A stretch of 64,000 nt of DNA, from the NCBI RefSeq assembly GCF_040954645.1, contig NC_092803.1:66622427-66686426 (forward strand). Reading direction: 5' to 3'. Source of the DNA: Diabrotica undecimpunctata. Its lineage: Eukaryota; Arthropoda; Insecta; Coleoptera; Chrysomelidae. The translations under genes were made by a program, and so were the position numbers. The notes under the pieces were generated by a model. It saw only the letters and a list, made by a program, of their open reading frames with translations, was not told the origin of the DNA and ran no database searches. Shown here one piece after another: positions 1 through 10,179 of this stretch; position 1 is the first letter of the stretch; each line of letters opens with the position of its first letter.

Positions 1-138
1 AAATATTTTCTAAACACAATAATTTATAATGAGTGTTTGGATTTCTTTGTTACTTAGTATATTTATAATGTATGTACGTGGATTAAATCATAACTAACTC
101 AAAACAGTAAAAAATCAAATTTGTATTCAAATACTCAC

Positions 139-298
139 CGCATGAACAGTTCTTGGATTTGATTTCATTGTTTCCGGTGTCAACATCATCGTCGTAACCA
201 CCAAAATCGCCACCTCCTCCGAGAAGTCCCGCAAAGCTGAAGATTTGGTTGAATAAGAATCTACCCTTTCTATCATAAGTATAGCTTACTGGAACACT
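139..298 (-). CDS. Exon 2 of a secreted trypsin-like serine protease gene
   Basis: Read on the minus strand, a 160-bp open exon is preceded by a TTTTTAG acceptor and followed by a GTGAGT donor. It enters in phase 0 and leaves in phase 1, matching the phase-0 end of the signal-peptide exon at 17981-18058. The peptide begins SVPVSYTYDRKGRFLF, has a Gly/Asp-rich linker (GGGGDFGGYDDD) and ends in KNCSC with a split Gly codon. Insect extracellular trypsin-like and clip-type proteases typically have a Cys-x-Cys-Gly element just before the activation site, so the catalytic domain probably starts in the next exon, left of the window. No catalytic residue is visible here. The protease assignment is inference from this N-terminal pattern; the exon structure is seen directly. 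Confidence 0.62.
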
Positions 299-794
299 CT
301 AAAAATGAATATTTATTAAATATTAGTGATTTTTTTTATTTTTATAGAGAGTTTCATAATCTGCAAATATACAGAATTCTGTCAGATCTCTTGTAACTGT
401 CACGTTTTGTATGTCACGTTTCCATAAAAATAGATATAAAATATATAAATGCAGGAGTTAATTCTCGAGTATTTACAACTAAAAATAGAAGAGTTTAATT
501 TTAACGCTTAACTTATGCCGTTTGTGAGACTGATGGATATTTTAATTTTTTTTTTTTTTATTTGAACTTCGTTTTAACATATCTCGAATTCTTAGTTGTA
601 TTTAAAATATTTATTCTGTTGTGTGTTGTTATTTTCTACTAAAGATGCACAAAAAAATTCTCCTGTCTAGATGGCACATAATTGTTTGCGTACTTTTTGT
701 TGTTCTTTCAATCTTCTTCTTTCTTATAAGGCAGTTGATTGAAAAATACAGGAATAAAGAAACAAACGAGTGCCTCGGGAGTGCTTAATGTTTA

Positions 795-1572
795 CGGTAA
801 TATTCCGTAGTGCTTAATGTATACTGATGATATAGTGTTAGTAGGAAATAATAAAAGCGACTTAAAACAAAAACTGAAACAGTGGAGACAAGCTCTTGAG
901 AAAAAAAGTTTAAAACTTAGAAGAACAAAAACAGAGTATTTGGAATGTTCATTTAAAGATGGAGTACAAATAGAATAATATATTTGGATGGTAAAATTAT
1001 TGTGAAAATTAATAGTTTTTGGTACGTAGGATGGGTGTTACAGAGTAATGGGGGAATAGATGTAGATGCATGCAGTAGAATTAGGGTTGGATAGATGAAG
1101 TGTAGGAAAGCGAGTGGTGTGTTGTGTGACAGAAAAATTTCAATAAAGCTGAAGGAAAAATTCTATAAAACAGCCATAAGACTAGCTATGATGTATGGAA
1201 TTAAATGTTGGGCAGTTAAAAAGAAAGAGGAATAACAAATGCATGTAGCGGAAATATGAATGCCTAGATAGATGAGACGACAAAAAAGGATTAAATTAGA
1301 AATGAGTATATTAGGGGAAGTCTAGGGGTAGCACCAATTGTTGCTAAGATGAAAGAGCATAGGTTAAGAGCATAATCAACGTAGAGACATTATTCACCCA
1401 ATACGAAGAATTGCTGATCTGGTGGTTCCTGGAATTAGTAGTAGAGAAAGATCAAAAAAGACCTGGGGAGACGCTTAGGCATTACATGTCGGTAAAGGGT
1501 ATTAATATTGATATGACCCAAAATAGACACATATGGAGAAATGTAATTAGGGAAGACGACCCCGCATAGGGA
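795..1572 (+). pseudogene. Decayed non-LTR reverse transcriptase C-terminal fragment
   Basis: A conceptual plus-strand reading with several frame changes gives the end of a LINE reverse transcriptase: MYTDDIVLVGN (the YxDD catalytic block, here YTDD), then a thumb region (LKQWRQALEKK, TKTEYLEC), then pieces ending in IWRNVIREDDPA, a common tail of insect RTE-like LINE proteins. Many stops and small indels show it is long dead. The 5' side starts abruptly, as for a 5'-truncated insertion. The clade call (RTE-like) is tentative. Confidence 0.6.
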
Positions 1573-1689
1573 TCAAGTAAAAGAGAATGATGATGAATTT
1601 TCTTCTTTAAGGACTATGTTCACGGCAACCTTTTTATATCATCAACGCAATCTGTACTTTCTAAACAGATTTTTTAAAGAGAGTCGTTG

Positions 1690-2060
1690 TGCTGACTCCA
1701 TATATCATTATCTAAGGTTGAAGACCTTCTCATTTGTGACTCAATGAGTCTATGGGATTTTAAGTATTCTCCGATATAGCCACATCTCAAGTGATTCCAA
1801 TCTTCTACACATATCTTCATTCAAGGTACACGATTTAACACCGTAAAAAAAGAACAGAGGAAAAGTAGCATCACAGCATTCTTATTTTGATACCGAGAAA
1901 GAGGTTGCTGGTCTTGAAAAAGGCCCCTATCTGGTTATAGGTGGATGTAGCTTTTCCGATGCCCGCTCTTATCTTCTGGTTATTTGTCCATTTTTCATTT
2001 ACTATGGTGCCAAGGTAGTTGAAAACGGGTCGATTTTTACTCCAAAGAAGACATTATCTG
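1690..2060 (-). pseudogene. LINE reverse transcriptase C-terminal fragment
   Basis: Minus-strand reading gives blocks typical of the region after the RT palm in insect LINEs: FNYLGTIVNEKWTN, KIRAGIGKATSTYNQ, then with frame changes a LLRCYVF-like and WLYRRILKI-like stretch. There is no intact frame. It lies back to back with the plus-strand LINE fragment at 795-1572, so two independent insertions are involved. Confidence 0.5.
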
Positions 2061-2283
2061 ACCATATAGATATCTGTTAGTTTTTAACCCCCAAACCCTT
2101 CCAGAAGAGTATCAATTTATTGAAAGTGTTGCACCTCTTAAAAACTAAACGTAACATGTATGTTCTGTTAGTGTCAACTTCAAACGTTTCCTGTCACAAC
2201 AAAAACTGCATTAAAACTACATTAATTTAGACAGTTTACTCATCACTTATAATTATTTAATGAAATATTCAAAATGATATCCA

Positions 2284-2960
2284 CTAATGTCCATAAATTA
2301 TAAAGTCGCTGTTCAAAATCATGCTTTTTATTTGAAACTTTTCAGTGGTTACCAGACTACATTCATGCACTATTAGTCGTCTTAGTTCTTCCAATGAACC
2401 AGAAATAGTATTATAAATCAGGCTCTTTAAATAAGCCCATAGGAAGAAGTCCAGGGGAGTTATATCAGGGGATCTTGCTGGCCATTCAATAAAACCATTA
2501 TTGACTGAGATAACCATTATTATTGGAAATCATTGATTAAAATATCACCTTACGTTTATGCTAAAATGCATTGGTGGGTTGTCTTATTTAAAAAAAAAAT
2601 CATTTTCTGAGTACTGGTCATTATTTTCCAAAAATGGCGCAGTAATACGATTTTTATAAATTACTGTCCATCCGTATAATTCCAATGTCAGTTGGATATG
2701 TATTTCATGGAAAACTCTAGGATTTTCATTAGTCTAATATCGACAATTGTGTCGATTTACAGTACCATTTAAATTTAACATTCCTTTGAAAACCAAATAC
2801 TAAATAAAAAGTTTAGATTACTATTTAGTTATAATCTAGTCATAAACTCAAAAAATTGTAATGTTTCAGTAGTATGCGGACAGTGCGCGAATAATCAAAT
2901 CTTGGTTCATTTTTTTCACCAAGAATCACCAACAATCGTATCTGTATTTATTTTTCAAGC
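2284..2960 (-). pseudogene. Mariner/Tc1-superfamily transposase remnant
   Basis: The best open part (2284-2517, minus) reads IEWPARSPDITPLDFFLWAY, the block around the second/third catalytic Asp of mariner-like DDE transposases, where WPARSPDLTPLDFFLWG is the usual form. Upstream on the minus strand, frame-shifted pieces read LNGTVNRHNCRY and NENPRVFHE, the preceding section of the same family. Stops and indels make it non-functional. The copy at 58340-59330 belongs to the same broad family. Confidence 0.65.
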
Positions 2961-3179
2961 GAAGAAATCGTAGGTGAATTTTTTTCAAACAATGGACGTT
3001 TCATCACTATAAACAATATACAAATTTAAGTCCATAAACTAATTACCCTAAATGAAAGACTCTTAATATCCAATGTATCTTTTACTATCCTATATAAGAT
3101 AATAGAAAAAGAACTTTTATCTTTAGGGCTAAAATTAACTTCATTAATGTCTTGCGAATAGGAATCACAAATTAGGAAT

Positions 3180-4135
3180 ACAGACATATACTTAGTTTCC
3201 GTCGATATATTTACATGTCCACACCCACAATCCCAATTCCCGATTCCATTATTATAACGTATGACTACATCAACAATAAATTTTTTTTAACACTAGACAA
3301 TATATGTTTCCATTGGAAACAACATGACCACATTTTCAGTAGTTACTCCGTAACTGTAAATACCAGCTGTCCCGACTATTACATTTTTAAACAGAAATGA
3401 ATCTATTACAGTATCTTCAGCAGCAACGACTGCTATGACACCTTCAATAATAAATATTTTTACAAATATATCAAATTCCTCAACGTCACCTTCAAAAACA
3501 ATATTATGCAATATTAGTGCAATGTAAGTACTACCCAAAACAAATAAATTTACTTGACTAACCACATCTTCCCACACAAGCATTACTAGTCTTCATCTTT
3601 CAGTCTACGCAACAATTCTAGCGCTCTTAATCAAAATAAAGACTGTCCAGCACCACAAGAATTTAGCATATCCAACGAGGATAATACCTCAAAATCATTC
3701 CCCAAATGAACTATATCTTAAGCACACTCCCTTGAGACATTAGCTAGTGACAATGTATTTTCAAAGCCAAGCCAGAAACAAAGAAGAATAAAAACGAAAA
3801 CATCTACAATGCCTTTAGAAATCCTAATGCAATTAATTAAAGAATTATTCGATTCCGAAAAACAAATATTAATCTTCGAAGAACAGTTGATTTATTTGAA
3901 AACATTCAAGAAGCTAAAGATGTTATCAGTGTTACAAATAAATATACCTTAGTCACTCAAGCATTTATACAACTCCATACAAAATCCATTCATTTTCCGC
4001 TATCCGAGCGTCCACTAAAATTAAAACAAAGTTAAAAAAGAAACTGACGAAACAACTCAAAAAACTCAAATACGAGGATGAAGAACTAAACACGGATACG
4101 TCAAGTGAATTATCCCAGAAGCTTAACATTTAATT
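3180..4135 (+). pseudogene. Probable ORF1 (gag) remnant of a Jockey-clade LINE
   Basis: Low-identity plus-strand reading with frameshifts: a Thr/Ser/Pro-rich stretch near 3215 (MSTPTIPIPDSII) and a lysine-rich end (KIKTKLKKKLTKQLKKLKY...) that stops just before TE1. It is called as ORF1 because the endonuclease start of the same LINE (QWNINGFYTHYDML) appears immediately on the far side of TE1, at about 7431. No zinc knuckle could be read, so the gag assignment rests mainly on position. Confidence 0.35.
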
Positions 4136-4139
4136 AAAT

Positions 4140-4430
4140 CGTGGGTATACTGCAAAAACTGACCAAGTCAATTTTTATCGATTTTTCGTTTATCAATCCA
4201 AGTCACTCGAAAGACGTAACCGAATACCTGGAAAAGTGCCCAAGTCAAAATATAAAGGCACGATGCCGCAACACACATAACATCCAAATGTCTATGTCTT
4301 GGTATGCGTATCAATAGACTGGAAGAAATGATCATGTTGACTTGGTCACTTTTGCATGAAATGTGATTCACATTTCATATCAACATTGAACTGCGACAAT
4401 TGGCTATTACGACTTGGTCACTTTTTGATG
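4140..4430. repeat. TE1 left terminal inverted repeat and subterminal iterons
   Basis: After the terminal repeat (about 4140-4172), the motif GTGMCCAAGTCAA recurs at 4231-4250 (plus), 4336-4354 (minus) and 4410-4430 (minus), with a weaker CCAAGTCA near 4195. Repeats of this kind next to transposon ends are commonly transposase binding sites; that function is inferred. Confidence 0.7.
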
Positions 4431-4512
4431 TTTTAGTTTTACCTACACGTTGTATGTTTATCAGTTGAATTATCACGTGTTGGAAAAGGAAATATTAAGT
4501 TTATCTTTCATT

Positions 4513-6957
4513 ATGACGTCCAGGGGAAAGTTTTTAGTACAAATGTGTTTAGATGAAGGCGAAGCTAGTACTTCACATGAAAATAACGCAGGTGAGTGTT
4601 GTAATTTCGTAATATTTATTGAAAATAATTTTGAGGTTATGATGAGGACAACAAATTATAAAAGTATCTATTACTTAGCTCTTAGCAGATAAACGTTTTC
4701 CTTAAAAAATAATATTTATCGCCCCACTTCCTAACCATCAACAGTAAATGCCGCTGATACAAAGTTAATATTCTATGTAGATTTTTGTTGTTGATCATTT
4801 TGCTGTTTTAAAATATAAAACATAATAATGAGATCAAATTAGGGTGACTAATAATAAGTAACGGTTTCAGAACTATGGTCTTCTAAATCAACATCACAAC
4901 ACATTCCTATTTTGTCAGCTGGAACCAGCACTACGGAAGGTAAATATACATTTTAAAACTGATCTTTTTATCCTAAACTAATATTTTATTAGGTTCATTC
5001 AATACTACTCTAATGCAAGGATGTTCAACTACCACGTCTGATAATGAAAAAGAGAATACCAAACATTGTGAAGAACATAATAGCTCTATTGAGGTGAGTA
5101 ATATACCTGTGTCACCTACGTTTGAAAAAATGGTTGATAGTGGTTCAGATTTTTCTACCGGCAGTAGTGATAACTATATTCCGAGTGATGATGATGGTTT
5201 ATCAAATGTTGAATCAACTGATAGTGATGTACCCTTATCAAAACAAGAATGTCGTTGGAGAAGAGCTAACCCTTCCCGATGGAAAAGAAATATTAAAAAG
5301 AAAAATAGAATGTCAAGTTTGCCTTACAAATCAAAAGGAACAGTCATTGCAGCAAAAAAACCAAAATTGATTAATTGCAACTCTTGTAAATTCAAATGCT
5401 CTCTTAGTTTTAATGATGATTTCAGAAACCAGTTATGCTCGGAATTTTGGAGATTAGACTATAATCGTCAAAAAGATTATATTCTCTGTTGTGTTGCGAG
5501 CAAAGAACCTACTTGTAGAAGAGTTCGTTCTGGAACAGGTGCTCTCAAAACTGCAAGTAGGTACTGCAGTGGATAAGGCATTTTCTGGAGCAAATGATAT
5601 AGGAATATTTGCAGCTAACGACAAACGTGGCAAAAAGGAACCGGCTAATAAAACCAAACCTGATATTATAGCGTCAATCAAAGCGCATGTACAAAGTTTT
5701 CCAACCATGGCATCTCACTACTGTAGATCATCAACTAAACGAGAATATTTAGATTCTAATTTATCTATCGCAAAAATGTACGAACTATATGTGGAAGATT
5801 GCAAGAAAACGGGAAAGGAATACGCATCTCAAATAACTTACCGTCGCATTTTTGGTACCAACTTTAATTTGTCCTTTTTTAAGCCTAAAAAGGATCAGTG
5901 CCTAACATGCACGAACTACTTGTAGACAAAAGCTGCAGATTTAGAAGAAAAATATCAGAATCACATTAAAAGACGAGACGAAGCAAATTTAGCAAAAAAA
6001 TCAGACAAAGAGCGCGCAATGACTGATAATAGTTTTTTAAGTGTCACGTTTGATTTACAAAGCGTTCTGCAAATACCTTCTTCAGATGTCTCACCAATGT
6101 ATTACAGTAGAAAGCTGTGCGCGTACAATCTCACAATTTACGAAGCAGCTAGTCAAAAAGCCCACTGCTACGCATGGACTGAAATTAATGGTCAAAGGGG
6201 CAGTTCAGAAATAGGTACATGCCTGCTTAAGTTTATAAAATCTTTGCCACAAAATATTATCGAAATAAGTTTGTTCTCTGATACCTGTAGCGGTCAAAAC
6301 AGAAATCAGTTTATTGCAGCATTATTTCTATTTATCGTACAAAACAGCAATTTAAATATTGTACAGCATAATTTTTTGGAATCTGGGCATTCTTATATGG
6401 AAGTAGATTCCATGCACAGCGCCATAGAAAATGCTAAAAAGAATGTTCCAGTATACACTATGCATCATTGGTTAAACATTTTTAGACTGGCACGCTCCAA
6501 AAGAGGCCGAAACAAAAGAAGTGATCCATATAACGTACAGGAATTAAGGTATAATGATTTTCTTGACATAAAGACCCTAGCTGCTAATACTCTTAAAAAT
6601 AGAACCATTGATGAAAACGGAAATCGTGTTAATTGGCTAAAAATTAAATGTATGCGATATGAAGCAGATAAACCGCAATATATACTATTTAAGTACAACT
6701 ATAGTGATCCAGAATTTCTTATGTTCAATGTAGTTGGACGTACTAAACGAGTTATAAATCCTATAAAAGAAATTCAACTATTATACTCTAAAGAAATTCC
6801 TATTTCTAAACTTAAAAAGCAGGATCTTCTAAAATTATGTAAGACAGGAACAATTCCCTCTGAATTCCATGCTTGGTATCAGTCAATACCATCAGAGAGT
6901 GGAAAAAAAGATGTTGCTCCAGAGCCATCAGTATTGTCCGATTCGGATTTGGATTAG
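4513..6957 (+). pseudogene. TE1 transposase gene, three exons, one frameshift and one stop
   Basis: Exon 1 is 4513-4591 (ATG, MTSRGKFLVQMC, donor GTGAGT). Exon 2 is 4871-4939 (acceptor TTTCAG, donor GTAAAT). Exon 3 starts at 4993 after TTATTAG. All junctions are phase 1. Exon 3 encodes an acidic N-terminal part, a Cys cluster (CNSCKFKC) followed by FRNQLCSEFWRLDYNRQKDY, and a downstream RNase H-like core. Likely catalytic blocks are FDLQSVLQIP, SDTCSGQNRN and SGHSYMEVDSMHSAIE. The frame breaks near 5560-5572, and a single TAG at 5923-5925 interrupts an otherwise continuous frame that ends at 6957. It is therefore probably inactive but recent. An AATAAA lies near 7040. The family recurs in TE2 and TE3. 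Confidence 0.72.
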
Positions 6958-7179
6958 TTCTACTTGTCCGATTCGGAGTCAGATTAATTCTAGTATAGAA
7001 ACTTTTACATTTTTGTTATCATTTTCCAATTTAAAAAATAAAGTAAATGTTTTTATTTGAAACTTCAGCCTTACACTGTAAATAAATAAAATTAGACATA
7101 GGTATTTTCTTTGTGTTTTATTATTGATCAATAATTATCATTTTGTGGCCATAATGTCAATATGAGAAAATTTCTACAT

Positions 7180-7404
7180 CAAAAAGTGACCAAGTCAATT
7201 TTTTTTGCGAAAAACAAAAAGATTAATACAATCTTTAGAGATACTTAGAATCACTAACTTCAACCATTTAATACCTGGAAAGAAAAAATACATATCCTTT
7301 TAAATTGATTTAGAAATAAACTCAAATAAAATTACAAAATATTCAACATCAATTATCTCGAAAGCATCATATTTGACTTGGTCAGTTTTTGCAGTATGCC
7401 CACG
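7180..7404. repeat. TE1 right subterminal iteron and terminal inverted repeat
   Basis: A further AAAAAGTGACCAAGTCAA copy lies at 7180-7198 (plus), and the terminal repeat at about 7372-7404 (minus) carries the same CCAAGTCAA core. Copies on both ends point inwards and outwards, as on the left side. Confidence 0.65.
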
Positions 7405-7408
7405 AAAT

Positions 7409-9120
7409 ACAAAATAAACATTCAGTTTATTACAATGGAATATAAACGGGTTTTATACCCATTATGATATGTTATAAAATTTTAGTTAATTATCTTTCAC
7501 CTGCTATTATTTGTCTTTAAGAAACAAATTGAAAAGACCAACATTGTTATACTTTTAATATTTTGTCAACTTTTTATAAAAATAGAAACAATTAGGAAAA
7601 AGCAAGTGGTGGAGTGGTTATTTATGTTAATAACACCGTTGAAGCACAAACAATTCCTCTTAGAACAGACATTGAAGCTGTAACCATCTCAGTTAAAGCT
7701 TCCCATTGCATTAATGTATGCTATATTTATGTTCCACCAATGGCAGTTCTCTCCATAACCGACTTAAAAGCACTAATCTTACAAATACAAACTTTAATCT
7801 CAACAAATTTTAATACCAAAGACAGACTAATCGAAGACTTTGTAACAACAGAAAACTTAAACATTCTCAATGATGGACGATCAACCAGATTTAATGTACA
7901 TAATAGTACAACATCGGTAGCCGATCTATCGATTTGTTACCCAACTCTTTCAATCGCACTTAACGGGGATCCTCTACCCTTTTTATATGGGAGCGACCAT
8001 TACCCAATAAAAGTATCAGTATTTTCTAATAACATTACCTCTGAGTACTAACCAGTTCGAATAGTGGAAGCTGAAAAGCGCTAAATAATAAATAAGTTAA
8101 CACTTTTATCTACAGTTTGGTGCAATATTCGTAAAATAACAGGAAAATACAAATTTTATTAAGTATCTTTTATTACTCAAAATACTAATGTAACAACAAA
8201 ACCCAATGAAATAGCTAATGCTTTTATTACATATTTCCAAGCAAACTAAAGCAAAAGCAAATATTCCGAAGAGTTTATAGCACACAAAATTATCCCAGAA
8301 AAACAACTGCTTGATTGTGGAGATAAAGACAATAGTCCTTTCAATATCCCTTTAACCTTAGATGAACTTAACTTTGCCATTAATACCAATAACAGCTAAT
8401 AATATACCTTTAATATACTTGGAAAAAATGCCAGACAACGCTACATGTGTTCTTCTAAAAATTTTCAATCGAATATGGTTAAAGAATGCCTTTCCAACTT
8501 CCTAGAGCAATTTAATAATTATGCCTATTCTCAAACCTAACAATGCACGAACTGAAATTTCCTCATATAGATCCATCTATCCATTACCAATGTAATGTAC
8601 AAAGTCATGGAAAAAATAGTAAACAAACAAAAGATTGCTATGGGTATTAGAAGAAAATCACCTCCTGGTAAACGAGCAGAGTGGATTTCGACAAAACCGA
8701 AGTACTACTAATAACCTCATTGATTTAGAGTCTGAAATTCTGGAATCGTTTGCGAACAAACAGGAAACTATTGCAGTGTTCATAGATATTACCAAAACAT
8801 TTAATACAGCATAGCGTTTTGATATTATCAGATCAGTATATACATGGAATATTAGAGGTAATATCAATAATGACATTTCAAATTTTCTTAAACAACGGAA
8901 TTTTGAAGTAAAGGTTAACCACTGCACGTCTTCAATGAGACATCAAGCAAATGGCACTCCTCGAGGGTTTGTAATAAATGCAACGCTATTTTTAATTGCC
9001 ATGAATAATAATATAGAATCAAACTTTAGCTTGGTTCGTGACAGATTGTATGCAGATGATCGGGTATTAATATCTTTAGGCAAAAATATCTCAGTTCAGC
9101 TCACTTACAAACCGCTCTTC
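7409..9120 (+). pseudogene. ORF2 (endonuclease-RT) remnant of the Jockey-clade LINE split by TE1
   Basis: From about 7431 the reading QWNINGFYTHYDML is the start of an APE-type endonuclease in the style of jockey ORF2. A 145-codon stretch (7614-8051) continues it: GGVVIYVNNTVEAQTI, VCYIYVPPMA, and GSDHYPIKVSV near its end. With frameshifts and stops the RT follows, including NGTPRGFVINATLFLIAMNN and LYADD (about 8940-9070). The reading stops near 9120, so the 3' end is lost. ORF1 lies on the other side of TE1. Confidence 0.65.
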
Positions 9121-10175
9121 ACTAACTCGAAAACTGGTCGGAGAAAACACAGTTTTTACTCAGCAAATCAAAGTGTTAGTTATTTACAAAGAAACGTATC
9201 GTCTTCTTCATACTTTATTGTCATTCACGGTGCTTTTAGTTGCTTTATATTATTATTACTATTTATTATTAGTATTTTTCTTTCGAAACATCCCAACATG
9301 TTTTCATTACTTTTTGTCCATGTCTCTGAACTTAGACTCTAGGTTGGGACTGGGCGTATTATTGTTTTGTAGAGTTTTACTTTTGTGCTTCTCAACATAT
9401 TTAAGGGTTTAAGATGGAGATTAAGCCCAAACTAGCACCTGTAAGCCGTGCAAATTGTACGGTTTATGTCTGCAGTAGTGTTATTTTCAACGTTGACTAG
9501 CGCTACCAGGTTTTTTATACAAATTCGTTAACTGCTACGATGACGTCGTTGTCTATAACAAGTGGCCGTAGGATTTATAGTTGGCAAAATCTCTTAATAA
9601 ATGGCAAATACTTCAGTTATGAGACTTGGATAACGGACAGATAAAAGGTAAAATGGCGCAGAAAGCGGTCAATGAATATGAGTATATGCCATATATTAGT
9701 TAGGTAGACAATTTTAGGAAAAATAAATATAAGTTGTAGCAAGTCTAAATAACATGAAAAAAATAATTATTGTACGAATAGGAAAATCTAACAACGGTAG
9801 TCATAGGTATGTAATATAATTAATAATTTTAATTTAAAACATGTTATTTTAAAAGTTTTGAATTTTTAATCAAAATTTTAGTTTACTCTATTTAAATATA
9901 TGTAGTACACATTAAATAATAATTTTCCTAGTAAAACACGAGGATATATACGGAAATAAGATATAAGCAATGATAATGGTGCTAGTTTGTCCTTCAAAGA
10001 GTGAATATTTTCGTCACATACAAATTTATTAAAAAGATTTGGTGACAATGACGTGAGGTTAATAAGAGGGGTGGAGGTAATGTGGATTAGAACATTTCAT
10101 AGTAAACGTCAATAATCTCTTTCTATATCGCAAACTGTAAGAAGAGTTTGCCATAACCAAGCTAAAGAGAAAATG
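9121..10175. other. No recognisable gene
   Basis: An AT-rich stretch inside the protease intron. Short open frames here are T-rich and repetitive in composition, and I recognise no protein or terminal repeat. Confidence 0.5.
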
Positions 10176-10179
10176 ACAA

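Larger units (their letters stand above)
4140..7404 (+). mobile_element. TE1: complete DDE DNA transposon with 4-bp target duplication, inserted in a Jockey LINE
   Basis: The ends form inverted repeats of about 33 bp: left CGTGGGTATACTGCAAAAAC, right reverse complement CGTGGGCATACTGCAAAAAC, both continuing TGACCAAGTCAA. They are flanked by AAAT at 4136-4139 and 7405-7408, a 4-bp target site duplication. Inside is one transposase gene with two introns. LINE sequence resumes on both sides, so TE1 is the younger insertion. A 4-bp duplication fits Sola-type and a few other DDE superfamilies; the superfamily name is not settled from sequence alone. See TE2 and TE3 for relatives. Confidence 0.8.

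Noticed and set aside
9173..9412. Plus-strand frame with a very hydrophobic, Leu/Tyr-rich peptide
   Set aside because: Arises from a TAT/TTA-rich stretch; not a believable membrane protein and has no context.
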